From positions 620,001 to 684,000 of the forward strand of contig CAVVZJ010000001.1 of assembly GCA_963752755.1 (NCBI GenBank): DNA of 64,000 nucleotides. Reading direction: 5' to 3'. The notes below the pieces were generated by a model. That model did no database searches and had not been told where the DNA came from. It was given only the letters and a program-made list of their open reading frames with translations. This stretch comes from CAVVZJ01 sp963752755. Its GTDB lineage: Bacteria; Planctomycetota; Planctomycetia; Isosphaerales; Isosphaeraceae. This document shows, piece by piece, positions 34,932 to 43,516 of this stretch. The position numbers were made by a program, and so were the translations under genes. Each line of letters opens with the position of its first letter. Position 1 is the stretch's first letter.

Positions 34932-35858
34932 TCAGCCGACGCGCCTCCTCGTCGTGCTCGCCTCGTCGGCGCCTGGCTCGACGGCGATCTCGGTGCCGAT
35001 GCCCAGGTGGGTGAAGATCTCCAGCAAGAGGGCGTGGGGCAAGCGGCCGTCGATGATGTGAATCTTCCGCACACCCGCCTCCAGGCTGGCCAGGCAGGCT
35101 TCGACCTTGGGAATCATCCCCCGGTCGATCACTCCCTCGGCGATCAGTCGGCGGCACTGCTCGGGCGTCAGGCCCTGCAAGAGGCTCGACGGGTCGGTCT
35201 TGTCGCGGAGGATACCGGGCGTGTCGGTGAGGAAAATGAGCTTCTCGGCGTGCAGGGCCTCGGCCACCGCGGCGGCGGCGGTGTCGGCATTGACGTTCAG
35301 CAGGCCACCGTCATCGTCCTCCGCGAGGCACGGCAAGACCGGCACCACTCCGCCCAGGCACATGCTCTCGATCGGCGGCATGTCCACTTCCGTCACCTCG
35401 CCCACCCGGCCCAGGTCGATCTCCGAACCGTCAGGCCCCTTCAAGGCGAGCCGACGGCCGTAGAGGCACTGCTGGTTGTTGACGTGGTGCAGGCCTGCGG
35501 CCCTTCCGCCATATTTGTTGATGTGACGGACAATATCAGCGTTGACCTCCTCGGCCAGCACCCGCGCCACAATCTCCAGGGTGCCCTCGTCGGTGTAACG
35601 ACGCCCCTGCACGAAGACCGGTTCGCGCCCCGACTTCGCCATCGCCGCCGTGATCGCCTTGCCGCCGCCATGCACCACCACCGGCCGCAGGCCCACGGTC
35701 TGCATGAAGACCACATCAACCAGCAAGGCGCGTAACGCCTCCGGGTCCTCCATCACGGAGCCGCCAAGCTTGATGACGGTGTAGCGCCCGTGGAACTTGC
35801 GGATGTACCCCAGCGCCTCGATGAGCACGTCCGCCTTGCGGATCGCTTCCTCGTGCAA
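34932..35858 (-). CDS. argB: N-acetylglutamate kinase
   Basis: 308 residues from a TTG at 35858, chosen because GGGGGGAGG lies five bases upstream and the protein then begins MHEEAIRKADVLIEALGYIR as in relatives; there is no ATG in the region. Phosphorylates N-acetylglutamate in arginine synthesis. Amino-acid-kinase motifs: YTVIKLGGSVMEDPEALRAL, PVVVHGGGKAITAAMAKSGR, NADTAAAAVAEALHAEKLIF, LTDTPGILRD and GMIPKVEACLASLEAGVRKI. The IRKFHG N-terminal helix is that of arginine-sensitive hexameric enzymes, so feedback inhibition is likely. It is the first gene of the argB-(DUF1361-toxin-DUF6881)-argD-argF cluster. Confidence 0.92.
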   Translation of the reverse strand: MHEEAIRKADVLIEALGYIRKFHGRYTVIKLGGSVMEDPEALRALLVDVVFMQTVGLRPVVVHGGGKAITAAMAKSGREPVFVQGRRYTDEGTLEIVARVLAEEVNADIVRHINKYGGRAAGLHHVNNQQCLYGRRLALKGPDGSEIDLGRVGEVTEVDMPPIESMCLGGVVPVLPCLAEDDDGGLLNVNADTAAAAVAEALHAEKLIFLTDTPGILRDKTDPSSLLQGLTPEQCRRLIAEGVIDRGMIPKVEACLASLEAGVRKIHIIDGRLPHALLLEIFTHLGIGTEIAVEPGADEASTTRRRVG

Positions 35859-36224
35859 CGTCCTCCCCCCGGCCCCCGGCCCCGACAAGCGACCCCGTGT
35901 TGAATCGACCTGGTCCCGATTCTCGGGACCAAAACGCCATTGTCGAATTCCGGACCTTGGCTGTAAAGTGCGATCCGCCGGGGTCGCAGGACGACTCACC
36001 GGATTGGCGAGACGGCGTTGCAACTCTCACCCGGCCGCTCCTCGGCCAGCTTCCCCCCTCGGGAGCGGGGTCCGATCCCCTCTCCCCCGGGAGCGGGCCG
36101 GGGTGTGAGGCCGGCGGACGTCTCCCCCGCCCGGCCATCGTCCTGGCTGGACCGGCCCCGCTCACGGATGTCCCCGCGCTGATCCCATTCCCCGGCGCGG
36201 ACGTTTCCGGCACGAGGCCGCATC
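35859..36224. other. Divergent promoter region with CTCTCCCCCGGGAG-type repeat
   Basis: 366 bases between argB (minus) and the GT39-like gene (plus). No gene is supported. Around 36054-36108 lies CCCCTCTCCCCCGGGAGCGGGCCGGGGTGTGAGG, cut here as a pyrimidine-purine inverted repeat of the CTCTCCC/GGGAG kind seen scattered in many high-GC genomes. The arg promoter should lie in 35870-36010, where the sequence is less GC-rich (ATTGTCGAATTCCGGACC region). Confidence 0.45.
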
Positions 36225-37850
36225 ATGCCCAAGCTCCCGTCCCCGCCCCGCCGACCGTTCGCCCGCGCAATCCTCGGCCTGCTTGCCTTCGCCGCGGTCG
36301 TCCACCTGGGCTATCAACTTGCGATCGGCCTGGAGCCGTCCGACGTCGGTCCGTTCGAGACCGTCCTCGCCCGCGCCGTCGCCGGACACTTCGACCGCGA
36401 CGTCGGCCCTTCGGGCTTCTACGGCCCCTTCTCGGGCGACAACCCGTCGGTCCTGATCCACGCCCCACTCTACTACCGACTGGTGGCGCTCGCCGCCTGG
36501 CCGTTCGTCCGACTTGGCGGCGACCCCTTGATGACCGTCCTCTACGCCGGCCGTTTGCTCGCCTTCCTCGGCACGCTCCTCCTCCTCACCTCCGCCGTCG
36601 GCCTGGCCCGACTCGACGGTGCCTCCACCCGCGCCGGCGCCATCGCCGCCGCGCTCGTTGCCGCCTCGCCCATTCTGGGCAACCTCGCCGCCATGCTCCG
36701 CCCCGACGCCCTCGGCGTCGGCTTGCAGACGTTCGGGGCCTGGCTCGTCCTGACCTCCTTGCGCGACGACTCCCGCCGCTCGCCCCGCCTCGGCGCGGCC
36801 TATGCCGCGTTCGCCCTCGCCTTTGGGATCAAGCAGCAGAACCTCACCGCCGCCGTCGTCTCCTCGATGCTCCTGGCGCATGCCTGGTGGCGCGGCCGTT
36901 TGCGAATCGGCCCGATCGTGGCGGGGCACGCCGCGGCCCTCGCGATCGTCGCGGCCGACCTGATCATCGAGAACGTCCTCACCAGCGGCCGGATGTACCA
37001 CTCCGTCTTCGTCTATCCCGGCGGCCCCTTCCGCGCCTTGAACTATGCCGGCTGGGTCCACGTCGCCTCGATCTTCGACATCACCGCCCGCCGTTCCGTC
37101 GGCCTGCTCGCCCTGGCGACGGCCTGCCTCTGGGGCTTGCGTGGTCGAGGCATCCTCCCGTCGTTTCGAAGAAGGCCGAAGGCTGAAGGTCGATGGCCAA
37201 TCGTGCGGAATGGGCTCCTCTCAAACCTCGATCATCCGACCATCGACCATTTCTCTCTCGACGCGACACTCGCCCTCTTCCTTGCCGTCGAGCTGGCAGC
37301 CCTCGTCCCCCTCTGCCTGTTCAACGCCGGCGCCGCTTACAACTACGCCCTCCAGGCGATCGTCTTCGGCTGTGTCCTCGTAGCCCGCGCGCTCGACCGT
37401 TTGCTCGGCGAATCGTCCTCGCTCCCATCGCGTCTCCTGCCGGCGGCCGTCGCGATGGTGGTCCTCCTGCTGGCCGACATGCGGCTCCTCGTCCAGGACA
37501 CCCATGCTCGCGCCGCCGATCGCGCGATCCTCCAGGCAATGTTCGCCGACGCCGACGTGGCCCGCTGTCCGTCCTCCGCCCGCTACTTCGTTGGCCGCCA
37601 TCACCTCAACCGCCTCTTCGGACGCACCGACCTGATCCACGACGACTGGCTCTACGGCGCCTTCGAACAGATCGGCGCCGCCGAGCCTCGCGAGTCCTGG
37701 CTCCGCGACGCCCTTGCCGACGGCCCCGTCCGCCAGGTCGTCGTCCCCGGCTCCGGCGACGCCGTCCCCGGCGTCGCCGAGCCCTTGCCCGACCTCGGCT
37801 ACCGCCAGATCGCCCGCTTCGGCGACCTCGCCGTCTGGCAGCGCCGTTGA
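36225..37850 (+). CDS. GT39-like polytopic membrane glycosyltransferase
   Basis: 541 residues with about ten hydrophobic helices (for example AILGLLAFAAVVHLGYQLAI, AGAIAAALVAASPILG). After TM1 a periplasmic loop carries SDVGPFETVLARAVAGHFDR, compatible with the acidic first-loop motif of the ArnT/PMT (GT39/GT83) fold, and FGIKQQNLTAAVVSS is typical of these planctomycete proteins. They transfer sugars from polyprenyl-phosphate carriers. At about residues 310-345 is an unusual Arg/Lys-rich stretch (SFRRRPKAEGRWPIVRNGLL) encoded by a repeat-like GAAGGCCGAAGGCTGAAGG sequence, perhaps an in-frame insertion. Function within the family is not determined. Confidence 0.78.
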   Translation: MPKLPSPPRRPFARAILGLLAFAAVVHLGYQLAIGLEPSDVGPFETVLARAVAGHFDRDVGPSGFYGPFSGDNPSVLIHAPLYYRLVALAAWPFVRLGGDPLMTVLYAGRLLAFLGTLLLLTSAVGLARLDGASTRAGAIAAALVAASPILGNLAAMLRPDALGVGLQTFGAWLVLTSLRDDSRRSPRLGAAYAAFALAFGIKQQNLTAAVVSSMLLAHAWWRGRLRIGPIVAGHAAALAIVAADLIIENVLTSGRMYHSVFVYPGGPFRALNYAGWVHVASIFDITARRSVGLLALATACLWGLRGRGILPSFRRRPKAEGRWPIVRNGLLSNLDHPTIDHFSLDATLALFLAVELAALVPLCLFNAGAAYNYALQAIVFGCVLVARALDRLLGESSSLPSRLLPAAVAMVVLLLADMRLLVQDTHARAADRAILQAMFADADVARCPSSARYFVGRHHLNRLFGRTDLIHDDWLYGAFEQIGAAEPRESWLRDALADGPVRQVVVPGSGDAVPGVAEPLPDLGYRQIARFGDLAVWQRR

Positions 37851-37862
37851 GCGTTTTTTCCC

Positions 37863-38978
37863 TCAGTTCGCCCGGAACCGCTCCAGCTGCTCCTCGTCCA
37901 GCTCGACCCCCAGCCCCGGCTTGTCCGGCACGATCGCCGCGTGCGGGCCGAGCACCAGCGGCTCGCGGAGCAGGTCCGACTCGTGGTAGTTCGGCCCCAG
38001 GATGTCGGCCGGATACGTCTCGCTGTCGATCGCTGGCGTCGAGGCCGCCAGGTGCAGCATCGCCGCGCTGGCGATACCCAGCTCCAGGTTGCTGCCGACG
38101 TGGCACGCCAGGCCCGCCGCCTGCGCCACGTGGGAAATCTCGATCGACGAGGCGATCCCGCCGTTCTTCCCCGGATAAATGCTGATCACATCAACCGCCC
38201 GCGACGAAGCCACATTCAGCGCCTCCCCTAGCGTCCAGACGCTCTCATCCGCCATGATTGGGATGCCCGACACCTGCCGCAGGTACGCCAATCCCGCGAT
38301 GTCCCCCGGCGCAATCGGTTGCTCGGCAACGCGCAGATCCAGCGGCTTGAGCTGCTCCAGTGCCTTCCTCGCCGTGGTCACATTCCAGCCGCAGTTTGAA
38401 TCGACCGTGATCGGGATCTCCGGACCCGCCACCTCCCGCACGGCCTTCACCCGCGCCACGTCGCCCGCCAGATCGAGCCCGACCTTCACCTTCAAACAGC
38501 GCACGCCCCACGCCAGGAACCGTTCGGCCAGGGCCACCGCCTGCGGCGGATCGAACGCGCCGATCATCATCTTGATCGGGACTGCGTCCCGGAGTTTGCC
38601 GCCGAGCAGTTGATAGACCGGCACCCCCGCCGCCTTGCCGGCGAGGTCCCACAAGGCCATCTCGACGGCCGCCTTCGTGAATGGGTTCGCCTTGAGGGCG
38701 CGGTCCATCACCTGGCGCAAGGCCAACACGCGACTCGGGTCCGAACCCACCAGCGCCGGCTTGAGGAACCCCTCGATCGCCGCCACGGTCGATCGGCTCG
38801 TCTCGCCGCTCCAGATCGCCGAGACAGTCGCCTCGCCCAGACCGACGAGCCCCTCGTCGGTCTGCACTCGTACAATCACGTAATCCGACGTCACGTGATC
38901 CCCGTGCGCCGTGCGGGTCGTCAAGCCGGCCTTCAAGGGGACGTGGACGGGGATGGCCTCGATCTCTCGGATGCGCAT
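37863..38978 (-). CDS. Enolase-superfamily enzyme (mandelate racemase/muconate lactonizing type)
   Basis: 371 residues, intact, ATG at 38978. The capping domain starts MRIREIEAIPVHVPLKAGLT. In the barrel: KxK motif LKVKVGLDLAGD, metal ligands VDSNCGWN (Asp), VAEQPIAPGD (Glu) and MADESVWTLGEA (Asp), and the general base Lys in SIYPGKNGG. The KxK plus C-terminal Lys pair is that of muconate-lactonizing/dipeptide-epimerase-like members, which abstract a proton alpha to a carboxylate. Substrate unknown. It starts eight bases after the dimethylformamidase-like gene and is the third gene of a tight MFS operon. Confidence 0.88.
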   Translation of the reverse strand: MRIREIEAIPVHVPLKAGLTTRTAHGDHVTSDYVIVRVQTDEGLVGLGEATVSAIWSGETSRSTVAAIEGFLKPALVGSDPSRVLALRQVMDRALKANPFTKAAVEMALWDLAGKAAGVPVYQLLGGKLRDAVPIKMMIGAFDPPQAVALAERFLAWGVRCLKVKVGLDLAGDVARVKAVREVAGPEIPITVDSNCGWNVTTARKALEQLKPLDLRVAEQPIAPGDIAGLAYLRQVSGIPIMADESVWTLGEALNVASSRAVDVISIYPGKNGGIASSIEISHVAQAAGLACHVGSNLELGIASAAMLHLAASTPAIDSETYPADILGPNYHESDLLREPLVLGPHAAIVPDKPGLGVELDEEQLERFRAN

Positions 38979-38986
38979 GGCGACCT

Positions 38987-40563
38987 CTACCGACTCTGGA
39001 ACCTCCGGAGCACGTTCGCCGTGACCCGCGAGAGCGGATCATCCACCAGCAAGCACGCCGGGTATGTGATCGAACCTGCCGAGAAGACCGCGCCCCCACT
39101 GGCGGTCTCGAAATGAACCATCTCCGCCCCGCCCTCGTTCGGGTTCCTCCCCTTCGCGATCACCCGGATTCCCTCCGGCGAGCTGGCCGACACCTTGTCC
39201 GTCTCGTGCCCCGACGCCCCGCCCTCAACCCGCATGTGCAGGCTCCGCTGCCCGAACAGGTCGCCGTTTTGCAGGCCCGTCCCCTCAAAGGCCCAGTGCG
39301 TCGCATCGACGACCGCATACGGCGCCGCCGTCATCACCCCCGCCCCCGTGAAGACGACCCCCAGCAAGTTCGCCTCCGATTGCCCGCCTAGGTGGAACCG
39401 GCTCTCCAACCCCTCCGGGATCAGGCCCCGCGAACCATTCTTGACGATCATCGCCTCCGGGTTCGGCAGCTCCACCTCGCAGTTGATCCCGTTTCCCCCC
39501 AGGTACATCAACCGCCCACCCCGCTCGAAGACCCACGAGCGAACCTTTTCAAACATGGTCCGCGTCCAGTATTCCGGATGTGTACTGATGACCAAGACGC
39601 GGTAGGAATCCAGGTCGAGCGTGCCGTCGTGCAGTTGCGACTCCGCGTAGTAGTCGTAAGCAAACCCCTCCCGCTCCATCCAGGCCAGCAGCCTCCACTC
39701 CGCCGGCGCCAGGTGGCACGCGGCACGCCCCTCGATGGGGTCGGTGGGACGCTCGGATTCGTCGATGTGATTGACTGGCTCGGGCCGGTCGAACGACAAG
39801 GGGGCATACGATTCCGCGTCGTACATCTGGTGCGACGGGTCCGTGTACCGCTTCAATTCCAGCCGGGCATTGACCGTCGGCGTCGTCGGTAACGCATCCG
39901 GATTGATATAATTACTCCGCCCGCCGAAGTTGTTGTAGGCGTTCCACGTCAGGTTCGACGCCAGTACCGCCACCGACTCCGTCGGCCGGGCCGGGGCCAC
40001 GATCCAGGGGAACCCGAACTCCCGCCCCGACATCGTTCGTGCGTGGAAGTAGTACAATCCCGAACGCGCCGGTGCCTCGACGAACTGGAGGTGATGCGGG
40101 CTCGCGTAACCCCGCTTGTTCCATTGAACCCCCGTTTGCGTGTAGTCGCCATCGGGCGTGATCTGGACCGTCGCCCGCGGGCCGTGCTCGTCGAACCAGC
40201 CCAGGTTCCGGATCAGTACTTTCTCGTTCCCATAACGATACAACTTCAGCTTGAACTGCTCCGGCGAGTGGACCCGGAATTCCGACTTCTCCCCCGTCGC
40301 AACCACTTCGGCCAGGCGTATCCGAGCACGACGTCCGGCAGCAACCGGAACTGTTGCGGCTCCCCGCCGACCACGATCGCACTCCGCTTCGACCCATATC
40401 CGTCCTTCGCGATCGTCACGGTGCAAGGACCCGGCGGCACGTCTGCATGCACGGCCCCCGACGCCCGCGAACGGGCCTCGGCCGAGCCGCCGGGCCAGGT
40501 GAATTCGAGCAAGGCGTCGGGCAAGGCGACGTAACGGTCGTCGCTCACATAACCAATGAGCAT
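38987..40563 (-). CDS. N,N-dimethylformamidase beta-subunit-like protein (frameshift near 40305)
   Basis: About 525 residues from the ATG at 40563. The first 85 residues (MLIGYVSDDRYVALPDALLE; VPPGPCTVTIAKDGYGSKRS) form a small beta-sandwich; a missing base near 40305 changes the frame, after which KSEFRVHSPEQFKLKLYRYG begins the large domain. That domain has landmarks of the dimethylformamidase large subunit family: NLTWNAYNNFGGRSNY, DYYAESQLHDGTLDLDSYRV, LVISTHPEYWTRTMFEKV and GGRLMYLGGNGINCEVELPN. The founding enzyme hydrolyses dimethylformamide, but most homologues have unknown substrates. The start overlaps the MFS stop (TGATG), so translation is coupled. Confidence 0.8.
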
Positions 40564-41886
40564 CAGAGTGCATCCTCCGCCAGTCCGGGCGGCTTCTCGG
40601 AGAGGGTCCGCGTCGGATCGACCATCAGCCAGGAGAGACCCCCGAGCACGAAGGCGACGCCCGTCACGACCAGGGCCGCATTCCAGCCCCAGCCGCGTTC
40701 GAGCAACTCGCCGAAGAGGATCGGCGAGATCAAGGCCCCCGCGGAGCTGGCCGTGTTCACCACGCCCGCCACGCTCCCCGCGTTGCGCTCGCCGATATCC
40801 ATGATCGCCGCCCAGAGACTGCTCTGCGGCAGGTCGTTGGCGAACGAGGCGAACGCCATCAGCAACACCGCCAACCGCGCATCCCCCGCTCGCACACCCA
40901 TCAGGAAACAGAGCCCGGCCAGCCAGAGGCCCGACGCCCCGACCGTCCGCCGCGCCCAGCGGAACCCCAGCGTTTTCAGGAGCCGATCACTCAGCCAGCC
41001 GCCGAGCGCACAGCCGATCACGCCGAGGGCCAGCGGCAGACCGGCCCAGCTCGCCACCGAGTCGAGCGACAGGCCGCGGGATTTCTCCAGGTACGTCGGC
41101 AGCCACGTCACGAAGAAGTACCAGCCGAAGGCCGACCAGAAGGTCGCCATCGCCAGGCCCCAGACCGACCGGTTCGTGAGGATCTGACCCCACGGCGCCC
41201 CGGCGCCGTGCCCCGACGGCTCGTTCCCCCCGCGCCACGACTTCACCCACGTTGCCTCCTCCGGCGTGACCTGCGGGTGCTCCTCCGGCTCGTCGCGATA
41301 CCAGAACCAGAACGGCACGGCCCAGAGCACGCCCAGAATTCCGAAGATCCCGAACGTGAAGCGCCAGCCAACGGCCGTCATCAAGGCGAATGTCAGCAAC
41401 GGCGCCACGGCCCCGCCGAGCCGGGAGATGGTCCAGATTACCCCCTGCACCCGTCCGCGCCTCCGACGGCGGAAACCATCGCGTCAAGGCCCGCGCGATG
41501 TTTGGGAACGCCCCCGCCTCACCCGCGCCGAAGGCGAAGCGGATCGCCAGCAGCGATGCCAGGCTCCAGGCCCAGCCGGTCAGGGCCGTGAACAGGCTCC
41601 ACCACAGGACGACCCGAAACAGCACCCGCCTCGGCCCGATCGCGTCGCCCAGCCGGCCGGTCGGGATCTCGAAGAGGCCGTAGGCGAGCGTGAAGGCGCT
41701 GAAGACCCAGCCCTTCTGCCGGCTGCTCAGGCCCAGCTCCGCGCTCATCGGCCCGATCGCCTGCGCCAGGCAGACCCGGTCCAGGTACGTCAGGCCCGCC
41801 AGGACCGCGAACGCCCCCAGGACCCGATACCGGACCCGCAGAGTCTGCGGCGTGGCGTCGCGGATCGGGGCGGCAACCTTCGTCAA
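40563..41886 (-). CDS. MFS transporter, anion:cation symporter-like (frameshift near 41450)
   Basis: About 441 residues with 12 hydrophobic segments, starting at a TTG (41886) with GGAAGG upstream. N-terminal half: VLAGLTYLDRVCLAQAIGPM, TLAYGLFEIPTGRLGDAIGP, RFAFGAGEAGAFPNIARALT. One base too many near 41450 breaks the frame, then VQGVIWTISRLGGAVAPLLT, WYFFVTWLPTYLEKSRGLSL and AAIMDIGERNAGSVAGVVNT follow. The NRxxLxxA-like start and GxGEAxAFPN motif are those of the ACS family (hexuronate, galactonate, glucarate and phthalate uptake). With the enolase-superfamily gene downstream, uptake of an organic acid is a reasonable inference. Confidence 0.83.
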
Positions 41887-42003
41887 CGGTGTGGACCTTC
41901 CGGGAACGGCTCGGCAAACCGGGCGACATCGCCCACCGTCCCGACTTTACGCGATTCTCCCGCGAATGGAAGACCCTGCAGCGGAGCAGGGTTCAAAGCG
42001 GAT

Positions 42004-42056
42004 CTCTCGCCAGGGCGCCAGGATCGATCGCATCTTACCTGCCGCCCTGGCGAGAG
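42004..42056 (-). terminator. Hairpin downstream of the efflux operon
   Basis: CTCTCGCCAGGGCG (42004-42017) and 42043-42056 are perfect 14-base complements around a 25-base loop. On the minus strand this begins 13 bases after the end of the adaptor gene, a good position for a terminator, and 117 bases before the MFS start. Confidence 0.6.
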
Positions 42057-42069
42057 GCCGATTCTCCGG

Positions 42070-43516
42070 TCAGTGCGCCGCCACCGCCGAGAGCGGCGCC
42101 GCGGGCTCGACGGTCGCCGCATCCTCATACATCTGCGAGAGCAGGAGGCTGCCGCGGGTGGCCACGATGTCGCCCGCTTGCAAGCCCTCGCTCACGATGA
42201 CCTTATCGTGGTACTCCTCGACGACCCGGATCGTCCGCCGCTCGAATTGCAGCGGTTCCTTCTCGTCCGTTCGCGGCCGGGCCACGAAGACGTAATCCGC
42301 CCCGTCGCCCGAGACCATCGCCGGTCGCGGGATCACCACCCGCCCCGGCACCGGCGGGATCTCGACGTAGCCGCCGACCAGCAGGTCCGCCTTGAGACGG
42401 CCGCCGACGTTCGGGATCTCCGTCCGGATGCGCACGGTTTTTGTGTCCTGGGCGATCTCGGAGGTGATCGACTCGATCGTGCTGACGACCTCCTTGTCAA
42501 GCATCGGGCAGCGCACCACCCAGCGCTGGCCGATCGCCACACGGGTGGCGTCGCTCGGATAGACGTTGCCCCAGACCCAGAAGTGATCCAGGGGGGCGAT
42601 CACCAGCAAGACGTCGGTGTCGTTGTAGCGGTTGCCCTGCACGACCTCCTTGCGGATCACAACCCCGCCGGCCGGCGCGAGCAGGGTCATCTTGGCCTTC
42701 TCGGTGCCCACCTCGTTCGGGACACGGGGGATCTCGGCGGCCGGCACGCCATAGACGATCAGCTTGTCGGCGGCGACCTTCGCCTCCGCCCGGCTGACCT
42801 TCTCGTCGTTGGCGATCCCGAGGTACTCCTTCTCCGAGATCGCGGGCGGCTTGTCGTGGAAGAGCCGCTCCGCCCGCTCCAGCTCCTTTTTGTCGTGCAG
42901 CCAGTAGGCCTGGGCCTTCTCGTAGTCGCTCTTGGCCGCCGCCAGCTCGGCGCTGAAGACGTCCACCAACGGGTCGCCGGCCTTCACTTCCGTACCGAGG
43001 GTGACGTACACCTTGTCGATCAGGCTGGTGAAGCGGGGGCGGATCTGGATCTGGGTATTCGGATCGTAGGCCGTCGACCCGTTGATCTCCAGACGGGTTG
43101 GCTCGGTCTGAGGCTGGATCTCGGCCGTTTCGAGCCCGATGGCCTCCAGCTGCTTGGGGGCGATCTCGACGAGCCCATTCCAGTGAGGCATCGCCTTCGG
43201 CGGCGGATCGCCCATGTTCTCGCCCTGGGTTTCGGTCTCCTCGGAGCCGGATTCGGTGATCGCGGCGATCGCCTCGCGAATCCGCTCGCGGGTCGGCACG
43301 TGCAGGTACGCGAACGCCGCGCCCCCGGCGAGTAGGCCGAAGACGATCAGGCGAACCCACCAGCGGCGTCGCGGCGGCGTCGGCGGGGACGGGCGGGCCG
43401 ACGGCGGCGGCGTGGCCGTTCGTCATGGCCCCGGTCTCCGGGACGAGTGCGGCCGTGGCGCTGTGGACGTGGAGACCCTGGTCGGGCGTCTCGACGGGTG
43501 TCGGATTCGGGCTCAT
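42070..43516 (-). CDS. RND efflux periplasmic adaptor, CusB/HlyD-like (frameshift near 43425)
   Basis: About 481 residues. The ATG at 43516 overlaps the stop of the pump gene (ATGA). N-terminus MSPNPTPVETPDQGLHVHSA is cytoplasmic; after a frame change near 43425 the only membrane helix reads RRRWWVRLIVFGLLAGGAAF. The periplasmic part has the adaptor hairpin and lipoyl/beta-barrel regions: IQIRPRFTSLIDKVYVTLGT, VKAGDPLVDVFSAELAAAKS, LLAPAGGVVIRKEVVQGN and VVIPRPAMVSGDGADYVFVA. It would connect the RND pump to an outer-membrane channel, which is not encoded here. Metal or drug specificity cannot be told; no obvious His/Met-rich metal site. Confidence 0.85.
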
